NCBI GenBank assembly: GCA_002221725.1
Contig: NJFT01000172.1
Coordinates: 25,600-89,599 of the forward strand
Length of the DNA: 64,000 nucleotides
Reading direction: 5' to 3'
Origin: Scedosporium boydii
Lineage: Eukaryota > Ascomycota > Sordariomycetes > Microascales > Microascaceae
Position 1 is the stretch's first letter, and each line of letters opens with the position of its first letter. The position numbers and the translations under genes were made by a program. Shown one piece after another: positions 49,362-61,000 of the stretch. The notes beneath the pieces were generated by a model. That model saw only the letters and a program-made list of their open reading frames with translations. It was not told the DNA's origin and made no database searches.

Positions 49362-52300
49362 GTGCAGTTCATGAGGCAGTTGTCCCGCTTTTCCAAGGCA
49401 CGCCTCGTTAAGAACGCCCTTTTACGTTTGGCGGTGGCGTTGTAGATGCCGCAGCCCCGTCGCCCAACGGTCCTCTTTAGTGTATAATACTACATATTTA
49501 GCAGTCTACACTACACCACAAGTAGTATGGAGCTGGCTGGTTTCTCCTCCGATCATTGCCCTGCCAAAGGGATAAGCCCTTCTAAACTGCTTCGTACGCA
49601 CTAATTAGCACCTGGACATGAGGAATCAACGGGGGGTCCTGTGGGTCTAGACGATGATAGTCGAACAGATTGTGGAGGTCCCGGAAGGTCCCCGGACTGA
49701 CCGTTAAGAGGCTAATTCTTCCATAAAAGGGGGAAAAAAAGCCCAATGGGGAAAAGGTGCAGTCGACTAAAGTACCATGAGGCTGTCGAAAACAGAAAAA
49801 ATTACTGCGATCCCCGAACACGCCATGCGCTAAGAGTCTATGACTCGTCAGTAGTACTTCGGACGGAGTATTACGCTCAAATCCACCCGGAGAGAAAAGA
49901 AGAAAGAAGAAAAAGATCACCGCCTCTAACCCCAGGCCAGCTCCTCGTGCATGCTTCGTGGGGTATCGCTTGCCGACATCCCACTCAGATCGCTCCAAAA
50001 GGGTAAAAGATGGACATCAGCGAACCTTGAATGACGATGGCGGTATGCACCTACTTCTTGTAAACTACTAAACACCAGATGATCTCGCATCTCACCCCGG
50101 CCCGCAGAACGAGCGCACTGACGACGACCGAAGTCATGCCAGTACAATCCAGAGATCTAAAGATCAAGATGTGGTCAACGGCCCTGATGGAGCCACGAAT
50201 ACTTGTATTAAGCTTTCGATTCAGCGGCGAGCGACACGGCTCTGCGGAGTCGCCAGAATTGCGAGGTGCTAGGGTGCTCGTAAACAACGCGGGTAGTTGT
50301 GTCGTTGGATCGCAGCTGTTGCTTATCACTTTCCTTTGTAAGGCGGCGATCCTGGCCCAATGCTAAGCCCTGACTCCTCTTCATAGGTTGAAATGAACTG
50401 GCAGCTAACTTGAAGTGAAGATCTTAGCTTCATCCCGTTCTTTTATGGCCTTGACGAAAAAAGACTCGTGGCGGTTCGTTTGGCCGAAAGTAAACCTTCT
50501 TGGGCCGCCGCTTGTCGGGCGCATTTCGTGTCCTCCGGCTGAGGGCCCATCATGCCCGAGAGAATCCATGAGATGAGGCGGATGCCCGCCCACTCGTGAG
50601 GCTACTTTTCTTGTTCTCCATGTGCGTTGTATTACCTACAGTCCCCCTCTGTATCCTCCCATGGTGTCCACCACCACAGGATCCAGATCCCGTGATCCCT
50701 CAGGAGCCCAGGACCATCTCTTATCCTGGAATATCGTCAAAGGCAAGAACCATGTAGCAGAAGCACCTGGTCGATCCACAAGACCGGGACCACCGGAACT
50801 GGATCACTGCAAGCAGACACACTGCACCACGGAATCTCTGTGCCTCTCAAGTCATTCTCGGGTATATCCACGGAGAAGGCTTTTCTATAAGATTCTATGG
50901 AGCCAGCTATCGTCCTTCGATGGGTGATCGCCAGCATCTCCTCCTTGACAGTCCGCCATGAACGTCTACTCGTGAGGTGGTGAACCTGGCTTGGAACTAG
51001 AAGACTTGCTCTGAGGGATTGCACATCGCCTGCCACAGATAATGTGGCTTCGGGACTGCATTGCATTCTTCGATCGCCTTCTATCATGCGATGTGTTCTC
51101 TGTGGGTGGGCCGATCCTCAGAGGCAACGACCACATGCTAATCCACAGAGCTGCCAGCTTATTTACAAAATCTCGGTTGCTCTTTCCTTCGCATTATAAT
51201 TCACATATGTGCGAAGGAGCGACTGCAACTATTCCCATGAAGAGAGTTAAATCTACAGTTCTCTTCATTGTTCTTTCACATCCTTCGCCATGGACCCAGG
51301 CCTCCAATGTGCTATCTCCCGGGGTTTTCAACAGTTCATCTTTGGATACGCATACACCTACAGGTGTATTCTCCCATTAATTAGCATGGTGTGTTTGAGG
51401 ATCACCACGAGAACCCGGCGATCGTGTTACAGATGTCCTTTCGCAAACCCGGTTTTCCCGCTCCCCTCCCGGAATATTCATTGGTCTCTCCTGTTTGGTT
51501 TGTTGGCAAATCCCACAAAAACGGCCTCTCACTGATAAGGGGGAAAATCATAAAGTGGTGCATTAGAAGCAAATTATCATCCAGGGGGACTGGAGACATC
51601 GCAGCTCGTTCGAATCTGGAGACGCGGGATGCAGACTGTCTCTTGTTCGGATGGTGGCCCTCCCGCCCTCCGATGCAAGGGCCAAACCCACCCAACGACG
51701 GCATTGAATCCATCGCTCTCCAGCAAAGGTTGCCCATTTTTCACGTCGTAAGACTTTCTTTTATTACGCGAAGCTAAAGCAGCTATCACGGACATGGATG
51801 ACGGCAGCCTGTTCCCCAAGCGACAGCCCAGAAGGCCATGCTGGAGTGAGTTATTCCACTTTCTGCTGCGCAGCTGACGAGGGACCGAGGTCAATGCATG
51901 GCCAGCCTTATTACGCTAGGTGGCACTGGGACTGTCCATCAGATTGACATTACAGGGCATGGCATTGCCCTATGTTAGCGATGGGCATCATGGTCAGCTC
52001 TTACGCCCAGACATGCGCCATAGACTCTCGACTAAACTAGCTTAGGGAAGCAACACGTGGAGGTAAGTTGTTTTGCAGAGGACCACGATGTACTTTGCAA
52101 GTGCTGGTCATCCTCCTTAGATTGGCGTGGGCTTGGTGTATTACTTCGTTGATAGGTCACGGACAACGAGGGGCTCGGTGACGTTGACTACGACGGACAA
52201 GGAGTCACGCCCCATCTTCAAGCGTGGCTACTAGACCCCTTAGCAAGGCGACGCACATTCACATGGATCATTACTCGGATTGCAAAAGCCAGACACGCAA

Positions 52301-53639
52301 TCATCGGACCCTGGGTGCACTGTTGCAAGGTGGTCTGGCCTTCCAAATCGAGCAATTTGCAATTTCATCGAACCCTCCTTCGCCCCCATCTTGAACTCGA
52401 AAGGAGGATGTACTTCGGAGGCATCGGCGGGCGGTGGCATACTACAGATACAGATAACAAATATCCATGCTCGACTAAAGTTTTTGCAACGGGGGCAATG
52501 ACATATCAAAGCGACATTCAGCAGAAGGGTCTTGTTTGTCCGCTTTGTTGGAAGGTCGAAGGCGTGCGGCGTCGTGTAGTAGCCAGAACCCCTCATCTTC
52601 AGCGTCGCAATTGAAGGCACTCTCAGGGACTCGGGTGGCGCAGACCCTGACCGTAGCAACGGGTTCGGGCTGTCACTTAAGCCTATCCCACCACCCTGCA
52701 GGGGAAGGGGCCGTGAGCCTCTAGAAGACGAAGCTCACCCTCCCACGAGGTGCGACCTGCTAGTGTGGTCTGGAAGTGGAATCGAGTAGCGCCATTCTTA
52801 CACTAGTCCCGCTGCTCTGTTCCCCTCATTTCGTTGTTGATCCTTTCATCATTTCATCCTTCCATTTCCATCCATCTCGACCATGGCAAAACTTGGAAGC
52901 TGTTTCCCCTCTCCTCAATAACGAGATTTATCCCACGCATTATTTGCATAGTAGACGTTATATTATACTACAAATATATTTATTCATGTATTAGAAATGG
53001 ATGCGCCGCCATGACGCTTGTTCGCCCAGTTTCACAGTCAAAGGGGTGAAACCCGACTTGACATGGGATCCGAGTCCTCCTCTCCCTCCCGAGTCCGTGC
53101 CACATGCGATGCGCTTCATGAAAGTCGATCAATAACCCAAGACTTGGTCATGTCCTTGGAATAGTTTAATTGAGAAGAGGAAAACCCTTGGCTAGACTAG
53201 GGCGGCTGCATCTCTCCAGTGCCCGGACTGGCCTAGTGCCTGGCCTGGTTAGGCCTTTAATATCCAGATGCAGATGACGAAGAATAGCTCATCAACATTT
53301 GGATGGTTCCACGCTCTTCTGGCCACGCCTTGTGCCCCAGCGCTGTCATCTAACCCTTCTGCTATAATCCCCCAGTCCACGGGATTGCGCCATGAAGTTG
53401 TGTTGTCCTTCGTACGAAGTACATACGCTACACCTCGCCGAACACTAGCGTGGGAGTATTACACTATACTGAGGTATATCATCTCATATTATACCGAGAC
53501 TGGGGTAGACCTGGTCTCGCGATCCCTTCACTATTCGGTTCACTTACGGGGAGGGTAGATTTATGAAAGAGGCATTTCCAGGTTTCCGAATCCCTTCCAA
53601 CACGTTCTTCCCCACCTTGCTAAGTGCGTATTACGATCT

Positions 53640-53674
53640 TACGAAGTATTGGTCTGTTCCTCGACTACGAAGTA
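53640..53674. repeat. two TACGAAGTA words 26 bp apart
   Basis: Perfect copies at 53640-53648 and 53666-53674 lie in the same orientation. They are followed by ATACGGAGT, a related word. This is the tightest direct pair of the motif in the window. Confidence 0.8.
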
Positions 53675-55603
53675 GTAATACGGAGTGCATTGGGGACCCT
53701 ATTATGGAGGCTTTTCCTATTCGACACGCGTAGCGTACAAAGGTAGTTTGCCTCCATGATTGTTTTGGTTTCGCGATGGAGAGTATATGAAAGGAAAGCT
53801 AGGAAACGGTTGCCAGCGTTGATGGGTGACATCAAATGCTGATAATTGAGTGGTCACCCTTCCACCTTGTCGAGCACAGGCCTTACTCGACAACCTCGGT
53901 TCCCCCAGGCATGATTCTACTCAGTAATATATTTGAAGTTCTCGGAGATGACTCGTCAAAGTTGACAGCTAGGACCTCATGGTCCCTGACCTTGCCATGG
54001 GTGCGGGTAGCTAATACCCTTCTATCTTGGTAGGATTCTGCTGCCTGCTACTCAGTATTATGCCCCTTGGCTTCCTTCGTCCCTTACCGGATGGGAGGGG
54101 ACCCGAAAATAGCTGAGACGATTCCCTAAAACAGGACGCTGGTGTTTGGTGACATCTCTCGAAAGCAAGGGACAATGAGTGTTGCTTGCCCTGCATTTAC
54201 TTGGCCTTTGACCTGCATCAGTCCCGAGGCTCCGGGGCACCGAGAACGTCGCAACGGGTATGACAGAGTGCTTTGCTCCTACCGACAAACTGATAGACAT
54301 ATTTAAATGCGACACAAACGTTAAAATCAGACCTGTTAACTCGTTGGCGCGCTTCGTCGCAAACTGCGTCTGACTTGTGATAGGAGTCCGATCGGGAGGC
54401 TGCTTGCATCTTAACACACAAGGCATCAATCAATTGGTCACTCCTTTCTCGTACGCTGGGAGGAATAGCAATGAAACACTCAGTCGCCTTGGGCTTGAGG
54501 AACCCTCCAAAGCTCCCACTAAACCGGATTAAATTTCATAAATCTCAAGAATCATCCTGCTTGACGATCATGGCAAATCGCTGGTCCTTGGAGTTGTAAT
54601 GGCAACGACACCAAACTCCTCGGTATGCCAATCATTGCCAACGGTGGCACGATTAGTTCTCGGAGCGTGCGGTGAGTTGGCCGATTCATCTGCACATCAT
54701 TAATATCCTCAGCATGGAGTGAACCCCACGTGAAAGGCCCCGGTCCCAAGGGAGGCTTTCTCCGGTCTCCCGTGAAGTAATATGATGTAGGATCACCGAT
54801 GACGATATTGGGTTACGTCTTGGAGGTTGCAAACGATACGCATTCATGGAGTTTTTGCTCTGTCATATGTAAAACCTCGAAGCTCTCGTAATAGTGTAGT
54901 CAGAAAAGCCGGTCCCTTTTGCACTGCATTAGCCGCATCTGTCAAACCGAGGAGCGCGTGGCCAGACAATGCCTAGCTTGATTGTGATCGTCGGGGGGCA
55001 TGTAACGGTATTTTGCAACCTCAAGGCGGGCATGGCACGGGTCGCGGGGCTTCTCCGGCTTTGTTTACTGAGGGCCGACGCCATCTCGGTCACTTCGATA
55101 CGGACCGTGCGGGCTTCTTCGGGGCAGTGGCTGGCTGTCAGGATCGCGCTTCTCGGCATTGGATGCAGTCGCCCCGAGATTCTGTCAGAGTCCTGCGGTA
55201 GGTGGACTTTTTGTGAGGCTGAAGAGCTTTGGTCGAGCCGCTGGTGCTGCTAGCCGACCAAGATTCCTGGTAGCGAGGTACTATGGAGTAAGATAAACGA
55301 TGATCTGGAGACTAGCCGTATAGATTGCATGGATCATCTCATGGAGTTATGGCAAGGTAATTATCGCATCTGGCGATCTCGTGGAATCTAATTGTGACCG
55401 GTGTTTGTAGAGCTCAACAGCATCAACAGTCCAATCGTAGTCAAGTCGTCCCGATTCTCCCGGTATCGTAGTCTAGGAGAAGACATTGATTCTATTCTAT
55501 TTCATCCCAAGAGGAGTTGGGTGTGCAGCTGAGGGTGTGTCTGTTCAGTAGCTCTCAGCACTGGTGTATCTTACAACTAGCTGGCCTTCTGTGTCCAGAG
55601 AGC

Positions 55604-57350
55604 TCAGGGCTTGTCCTTCTTCTTGCCCCAAAAATCCCTCCACATCTCCTTAAACCCATATTCACCACCAACCCTCTCATAAACCTTCGCCCCGTCTCCT
55701 CCTATAGAACCGCCTCCAGCTCCCCCCCCGCCGAACCCTCCCCCGAACAGCGACGGCGCAGGTTTCGCCAACGCCCTCGCCCGGATTTCTTCAGCCACGA
55801 GCGGCGCCACATCGGCAAAGCAAGCCGCTAGTTCCCTATCCAGAGAAAAGTACGGCTTCCTGGCGAGTTCCGGCGCCATGAGATTATACGACCTCGTGAG
55901 CGAGTTGAGATTCTCTACCGCCAGCTTCAGGTAGGACATTTCTGTAGCCTCCCAGGTACGATCTCTGAAGACGGGACCCGTCTCGATTCCGTCGGCGTCA
56001 GGCCCTTCCGATTGAGCCTTGTCCGGTTGGTCTTGTTTCGGTGGATTTCTCGCCGCTTCGGCGCGAGCGTAGGCTTCTGCGGCGCGGATCTTGTCTTCGA
56101 GCGATCCTCCCCGGTTGGCGATCGTGCGCGCGGCGTGTCTCTTCCAGTCGTTGCGGAGTCGGGCGCGGAAGTTGGAGACGGCTTTGGAGAGCTCCTGCTG
56201 CTTGTCGATCCAGGGGGGAACGAGATCCTGGCGCTTAATCATCTTGTTCATGATGTACTCTGTCTGAAAGAAACGGAGTTAGATCTTAGTGAACGGAATA
56301 GAACAAAAAAGAAAAGTGGCAAAAGTCATCCCGAACAAGAGCTTACCGTGTCGATGAAGGGGTTGTCTGCCCGGGTGTCCCTCTCGACTCCTGGTCCTCG
56401 AGGGATGTTCTGTATGTCGTGAGAAATGGCGCACATAGAAGGACGGTATGAATTCCCATTCACGTACCTTGAACTGGCCCCTGGCCATCGCCTCCTCGAT
56501 TCTAGAAGCAAACCCGTCAGTTCTGTAGCCACGTAGAACGCATCCCCAGCATCGCAACGCACCTCTCATTCGCCAACGACGCCAGCCCGGATATTGTATT
56601 TGGCAGCGCCCGCGCCCCAGGTTGAAACCTCTCCCTCAACTCCCGCAGGAACTCCTCCCTCTCTCCCTCAGTCAAGCCCTTCCCCTCGGTGCGATAGCTC
56701 GAAGCGAGCTCTCTAGCTGCCGCCGCTCTTTTCACCTTTCCCACCCGCCCGCCACCAACTCGTCCCAGCGTTGGCGGCGTCACCGTCGACCGTCCCCGCA
56801 GCTCAGGCGGCAGCTTCCTCTTCGAATCGTCCAGCATCCTCAAAGCTGCGTCCTCGTGCGACTCCTCACCAGTCCAGTGTTTTCCGTCGGCGTGCAGTCG
56901 CGTTCCGGCTCCAGCGCCCGGCGCAATGTTCACCCCGCCGACTCCCTCAGCAGAGTTCAATTTCGCGGCGGCAACCTTGTCGTATAACTTTGCCTTGAGC
57001 TCTTCCGAGAACCCGGCATCTTCGACGGCTCGCCAGCCCGCGCGGCCGCCGCTCGTTAGCGCGTCTTCGGTCGCTTGCTCGAGTCGGCGGTATAGCGCGC
57101 CCTTCTCCTTGTCGGGAGAGGCCTCGGTGTTTGGGGACGTGGGAATGGCATCTTCCAATGATGGCTTCTGCGGGGGATTATTGGAATCGGTCGAGGGTAC
57201 GGGTCGTGGGGCGCGTGCCGTTGACGAGCTCGAGAATCGGATGGATCGTGTCGTCGGGCGGGGGAGGGCGAGGGCGAGGGAAGAGCCCGCTTGTGAGTAG
57301 CGGCAACTGGCGCATACGAACTGTTTCGTGGGAATCAGTTTCGACGCCAT
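55604..57350 (-). CDS. DUF1992 (DNAJC28-like conserved domain) protein, probably mitochondrial
   Basis: Inferred exons are complement(56563..57350, 56468..56501, 56347..56409, 55604..56263), giving 514 aa. The introns are 61, 58 and 83 nt with donors GTGCGT, GTACGT and GTAAGC and acceptors TAG, CAG and CAG. Two of the exons are only 34 and 63 nt, too short to be found as ORFs. The spliced reading gives RIEEAMARGQFK-NIPRGPG, then DNPFIDT-TEYIMNKMIKRQDLVPPWIDKQQEL. This matches the DnaJ homologue subfamily C member 28 conserved domain: amphipathic IEEAM..G.F, a GxGxP-like turn, NP(F/Y)(I/L)D, then PPWI. No J domain (HPD) is present. The N-terminus is basic and hydroxylated with an early Cys-x-x-Cys and fits a mitochondrial presequence. 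The tail has a Gly-rich stretch and ends in a lysine-rich FWGKKKDKP. Human DNAJC28 is poorly understood; a mitochondrial role is inferred. The ATG at 57350 is the first in frame. Confidence 0.88.
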
Positions 57351-58074
57351 GCCCGGAAATGCTTCCTCGCTTCGATGGTGATGTGTCGGGGTAGTCCGGG
57401 GAATAGAGAGAGAGGAGAGGTTGTTCACGTTGAGCTGCGACAGCTGTCAATTTGATGATTTAAACTAAGTGGGGTGGGAATAATTTCGCCGGAGCCGGAC
57501 CAAGGCCGAGAACTGTAAAGTCCGAAAGAAAAAGAGTTTTAAATCGAACTTGAATGAAGCCCCGTGCCCAGTGGCATGAATTATTTCCTGGTTCCTAGAG
57601 TTAGTCCCGGTGTAAAACAACTTAGGTTGTTCGGAGCATAGAAGTCTCGAGCTGTTGATGCTCGCCAGTCATGCCAAGATAGCATCGTGTCCATTAGTGC
57701 TCTCTTGATGCTGTGTTTTATACGAGGTAGTCGTCAGACTGTCAGGTCTGATACATTGGCCGGCAAGAGAAGCAATCCCCAGCTGAGAAGGCATCGATCC
57801 TCGAGACTCGATTAGCAAAGGAACTGCTCGAAACCTGGGGACCTGGAGGCCGAGTATCTTTTTAAAAAAAAAGTAGTCTATAAACCAAAGGCGCCATACT
57901 TGTTCGTCTGTCCGTCTTATTCCCAATATCCAATTGTCCTGATATGCTAGCCTGGCAACCGATTGCCTATCCCATGCCCGAGTTTGTCTTACAAGTAAAC
58001 AAGTCCGAAACAGCCACCCCAAAAAATCGTACACATTTAAACTCCTTTGAAAAGTTCATCCCCCATCCCGCCCG
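57351..58074. other. intergenic region between two minus-strand genes
   Basis: This holds the promoter of the DUF1992 gene on its left and the 3' UTR of the 1222-residue protein gene on its right. A minus-strand ORF at 57669-58034 has no domain. An A/T-rich patch with an A run lies near 57862. Nothing else is supported. Confidence 0.6.
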
Positions 58075-61000
58075 TTAAATTCTTCCACCCGTGAGAACTT
58101 CGCGCTCCAAGATCTCTACTTCTCCGTTCTCATCTAGTCTCCTTCTCTCCATGATCCATCGCGTCTCACCACTCTCCTCCTCCCTAATATACGAAATACT
58201 GCCCGCAGATCCTTTGTGGCGGTGTCCGCTTATTCCGGATCTCCTATTCGACTGCTGCATCGTGGGGTAAGCGTCCGGCCGTTCCTCGCCCGTGCTTTTG
58301 TTAGGCCAGGCCCGGCTAGATACGCTATCCCTGTCTTCGGCGACTGACGTTGTGGTGGCCTGGATTGGAGGCTCCGGAGACCGGGAGGAGAAGATAGGGG
58401 CTGATGGCGTGGGAGAAAGAGCACGACCTGGGATTGGAGCAGCCCCAACGTTTTGCCCCGGCGCCGGCGGGGCCACAGGAGGCGATGATAGAACCGCAGG
58501 TAGAGACATTGTGAGTGTCGGACTTCCAGGCGAGCTGTATGTCTCCGACTCCCTACTTAATACCGAAAAGGACGAATTCTTCCGGGCGTGGAACCCACCG
58601 ACTCCAAGATGGCCCATGGACCCAACCAAGGGCGAGTTCGCTCCATCCCCTCGCTCTGACCGGGGGGAGCCGTCGCGGCTCGAGACCAAGCTGGCTTGCG
58701 ATCCTCCCCAGGCCTTGGTGCGAAGTCGCAGCAGCGCCGAGAGCGTCATGTTGCTGTCATCGGCGCTATCTGCCATCATGGCCAGCTGAGCGAGGCCGGG
58801 GCTCTGGATACTGGTGGATGCACCTGATCCGATGGGCGGCACGGCCAAGCTCATTATTGAGTTGCGGTTAGAATACTCGGATCTCTCCGTGATTGGTGTC
58901 AAGTTCGGCTCTCGGGACGCCATTCTCCCGTTCATTCCATGGCCGATGCCCGATGGACCGAAATATCCTCCGTTTGCGTACTCAAACGCGACCGAATTAT
59001 TGGTCTGATGGGAGCCTGGTGCCGAATAGAAACCGAATTCGCGACCATACCACCCGTCGGAATCATTGGCGAGCGCGCTGGCATTGGCTTCAGCAATGAT
59101 ATCATCATCGTCAAGATCAAAGTCATCTAGGTCGTCTCTTTCATAATCGTCAAAATCAAAGCGTGACGGCTCATCGTAAGCATCATCAAATTCGTTGGGT
59201 GGCGAGGGCTTGTCGCCTCCTGCGGAGAAGCTCGGGGATGTTGGTGGAGACTCGCGTCGGAACTTGCCCGCTGCTGCGGCCTGATGGGCGGCGGCTGCCA
59301 GAGCCGCTTGGTAGGCTGCCATGCTATCCTGTCCTGTAGGGTGAACGGCATGTGTGAACGTCGTGAGATTATGCTGCGGCGAGATCTCTTCGCTAGCCGC
59401 TTTAGAGACGAAGTGCTGCGGCCCAGGGGCGCTGATGGAAGTTCGAGTGGTGGACTGAGACATGATGGATGTGTCGACCGGACCGCTCGTGCCGTCATCC
59501 GACTCTCTCCTTGCTTGGGAACGAGCCGCATCGTGAGCTTCTTTGGCTTTCTGGAAGGCGCCTGGTATGGGGCGCCCGTACTGATCCGTGTCGTCTAGAT
59601 CAAAGAGCGCCTCATCGAAGGGTAGGTCGTTGCCACCAGGCCCGAAGTCGAGCTCATCGGCAAATTCGGCGTCGAAGCCCGAAAGGCCATCATCGAAATA
59701 AAGATCATCCTTTGGTCTATCTTGGATGTTGGCCGGCTGCTTCTCGAACTCGTTCTGCCGGTGCGGCTGCTCTCCCCTAGCAACCCCGGTGTTCTCCAAA
59801 AGGCCAGGACCTTGTATGCCGAGCCCAGTCAGATCTTCTGACGAGATGAGGGGCCTCTCGTCGGCCGACAAAGGTATTGCTGGAAGTGGCGACGGCATTT
59901 CAGGAGGCAATCCGGGGGTGTCCTTCGACAGAGCGAAGCCTATGACTCTCCCCTCGGCATCTCTCGGTGTTATTAGCATGCCAGCGCTATGGGGGCTAGC
60001 CAGCGATGATTGAGGATTAGAGCGCTGGAAGACGAAGCCAGAGAAGTTCTCTTGATCATTATCAACATCGTCTATATCGTAGTCATCATGGTCACTTGCT
60101 GGGACGGGTTCGTCAAAAGCGATATCGACGTTGATTCCGGGTATAGGCTCCTCGCCATAGTCGTCCTCGAGGCCCGGAATGTACTCCTCCTCGTAGTCAG
60201 CATTGACACCGGGTATCGCCTCCTCAAGACCGTCGTCATCCATCATTGCGTCGTAGTCAAAATCGTCCATATCGTCGAACCTCGAGTCTCGCTGACTATC
60301 GCTTATACTAGGAACCTGCGTCGTCTGCCTCTCGAGCTCTCGTTGGCGGTGCCTCTCCTCGAGGAGCTTCTCCTGCTTCGCTGCCCCAATCATGTCGAAA
60401 CTGAAGCGGGATGATGTGCTTTTCATGTGTTTGGGAATGGATGATAAGACCTCGCTCGAGAAGCCTTCGGATGCGGGGAAGCGACGAGAACGATTCGTCG
60501 ATGCATTTCGGTTCAATTTCGATAGACTGCTTCGATTTGTCCTGGCCGAATTTTTTGAAGATATGGATCGAGAGGTAACGGTGATGACGTCGTCCTTGGG
60601 AGGAACAACTGGTGGTGAGGCTTGAGGGGGGAGTGGCTTGTCCCTAAGAGCCGACGCCACCTGGGTAGACTGGCCGGACGGCGCCCTCGAAATATCCTGC
60701 CGGGATTCGTGGCTACCTGGGATAGTGGTTGAGGAAAGATGCATTGAACCGGTGCCGCTGCCCGTCTGGTTATGTGGCTCCACGCAGACCTTGCCAGAGG
60801 CGACATCTACTGTTTCCGTTGGCTGACGTCGCAGCCTGCTCTTGTCGGGTATCGGCGGCGGTCCAGAGTCAGGTTGATTAGGCAGGGCAGAGGTGTTAGC
60901 TGTGGAGGCAGAGCTAGGGTGAACAGGCCGCCTTGGTCTTGGAGCGCTAAAGTCATGAAACCGGGTTCCTCGAATTCGAGGGTCATACGTCGTTTCAGTC

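Larger units (their letters stand above)
40483..55603. other. 15.1-kb stretch without a supportable gene
   Basis: No ORF exceeds about 156 codons. The many short ones on both strands overlap, lack domains and cannot be joined by convincing splice sites. The base composition looks like that of the other intergenic regions, not the TpA-rich signature of RIP-mutated repeats. Nine perfect TACGAAGTA/TACTTCGTA words lie at 41552, 42921, 45248, 47809, 48290, 49353, 53413, 53640 and 53666, with many one-mismatch copies. Six TCAATTGA palindromes lie between 44,594 and 47,114. A 20-nt exact repeat joins 42148-42167 and 46950-46969. I found no tRNA, 5S rRNA, transposon end or tandem array by eye. The left end should hold the RasGEF promoter. 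Long non-coding RNAs, very small proteins or multi-exon orphan genes could be hidden here. Confidence 0.5.

Noticed and set aside
40483..55603. RIP-mutated transposon as the explanation for the gene-free stretch
   Set aside because: The sequence is not visibly A/T-rich or TpA-rich, and no transposase, reverse transcriptase or long terminal repeats were seen. A computed RIP index would be decisive.
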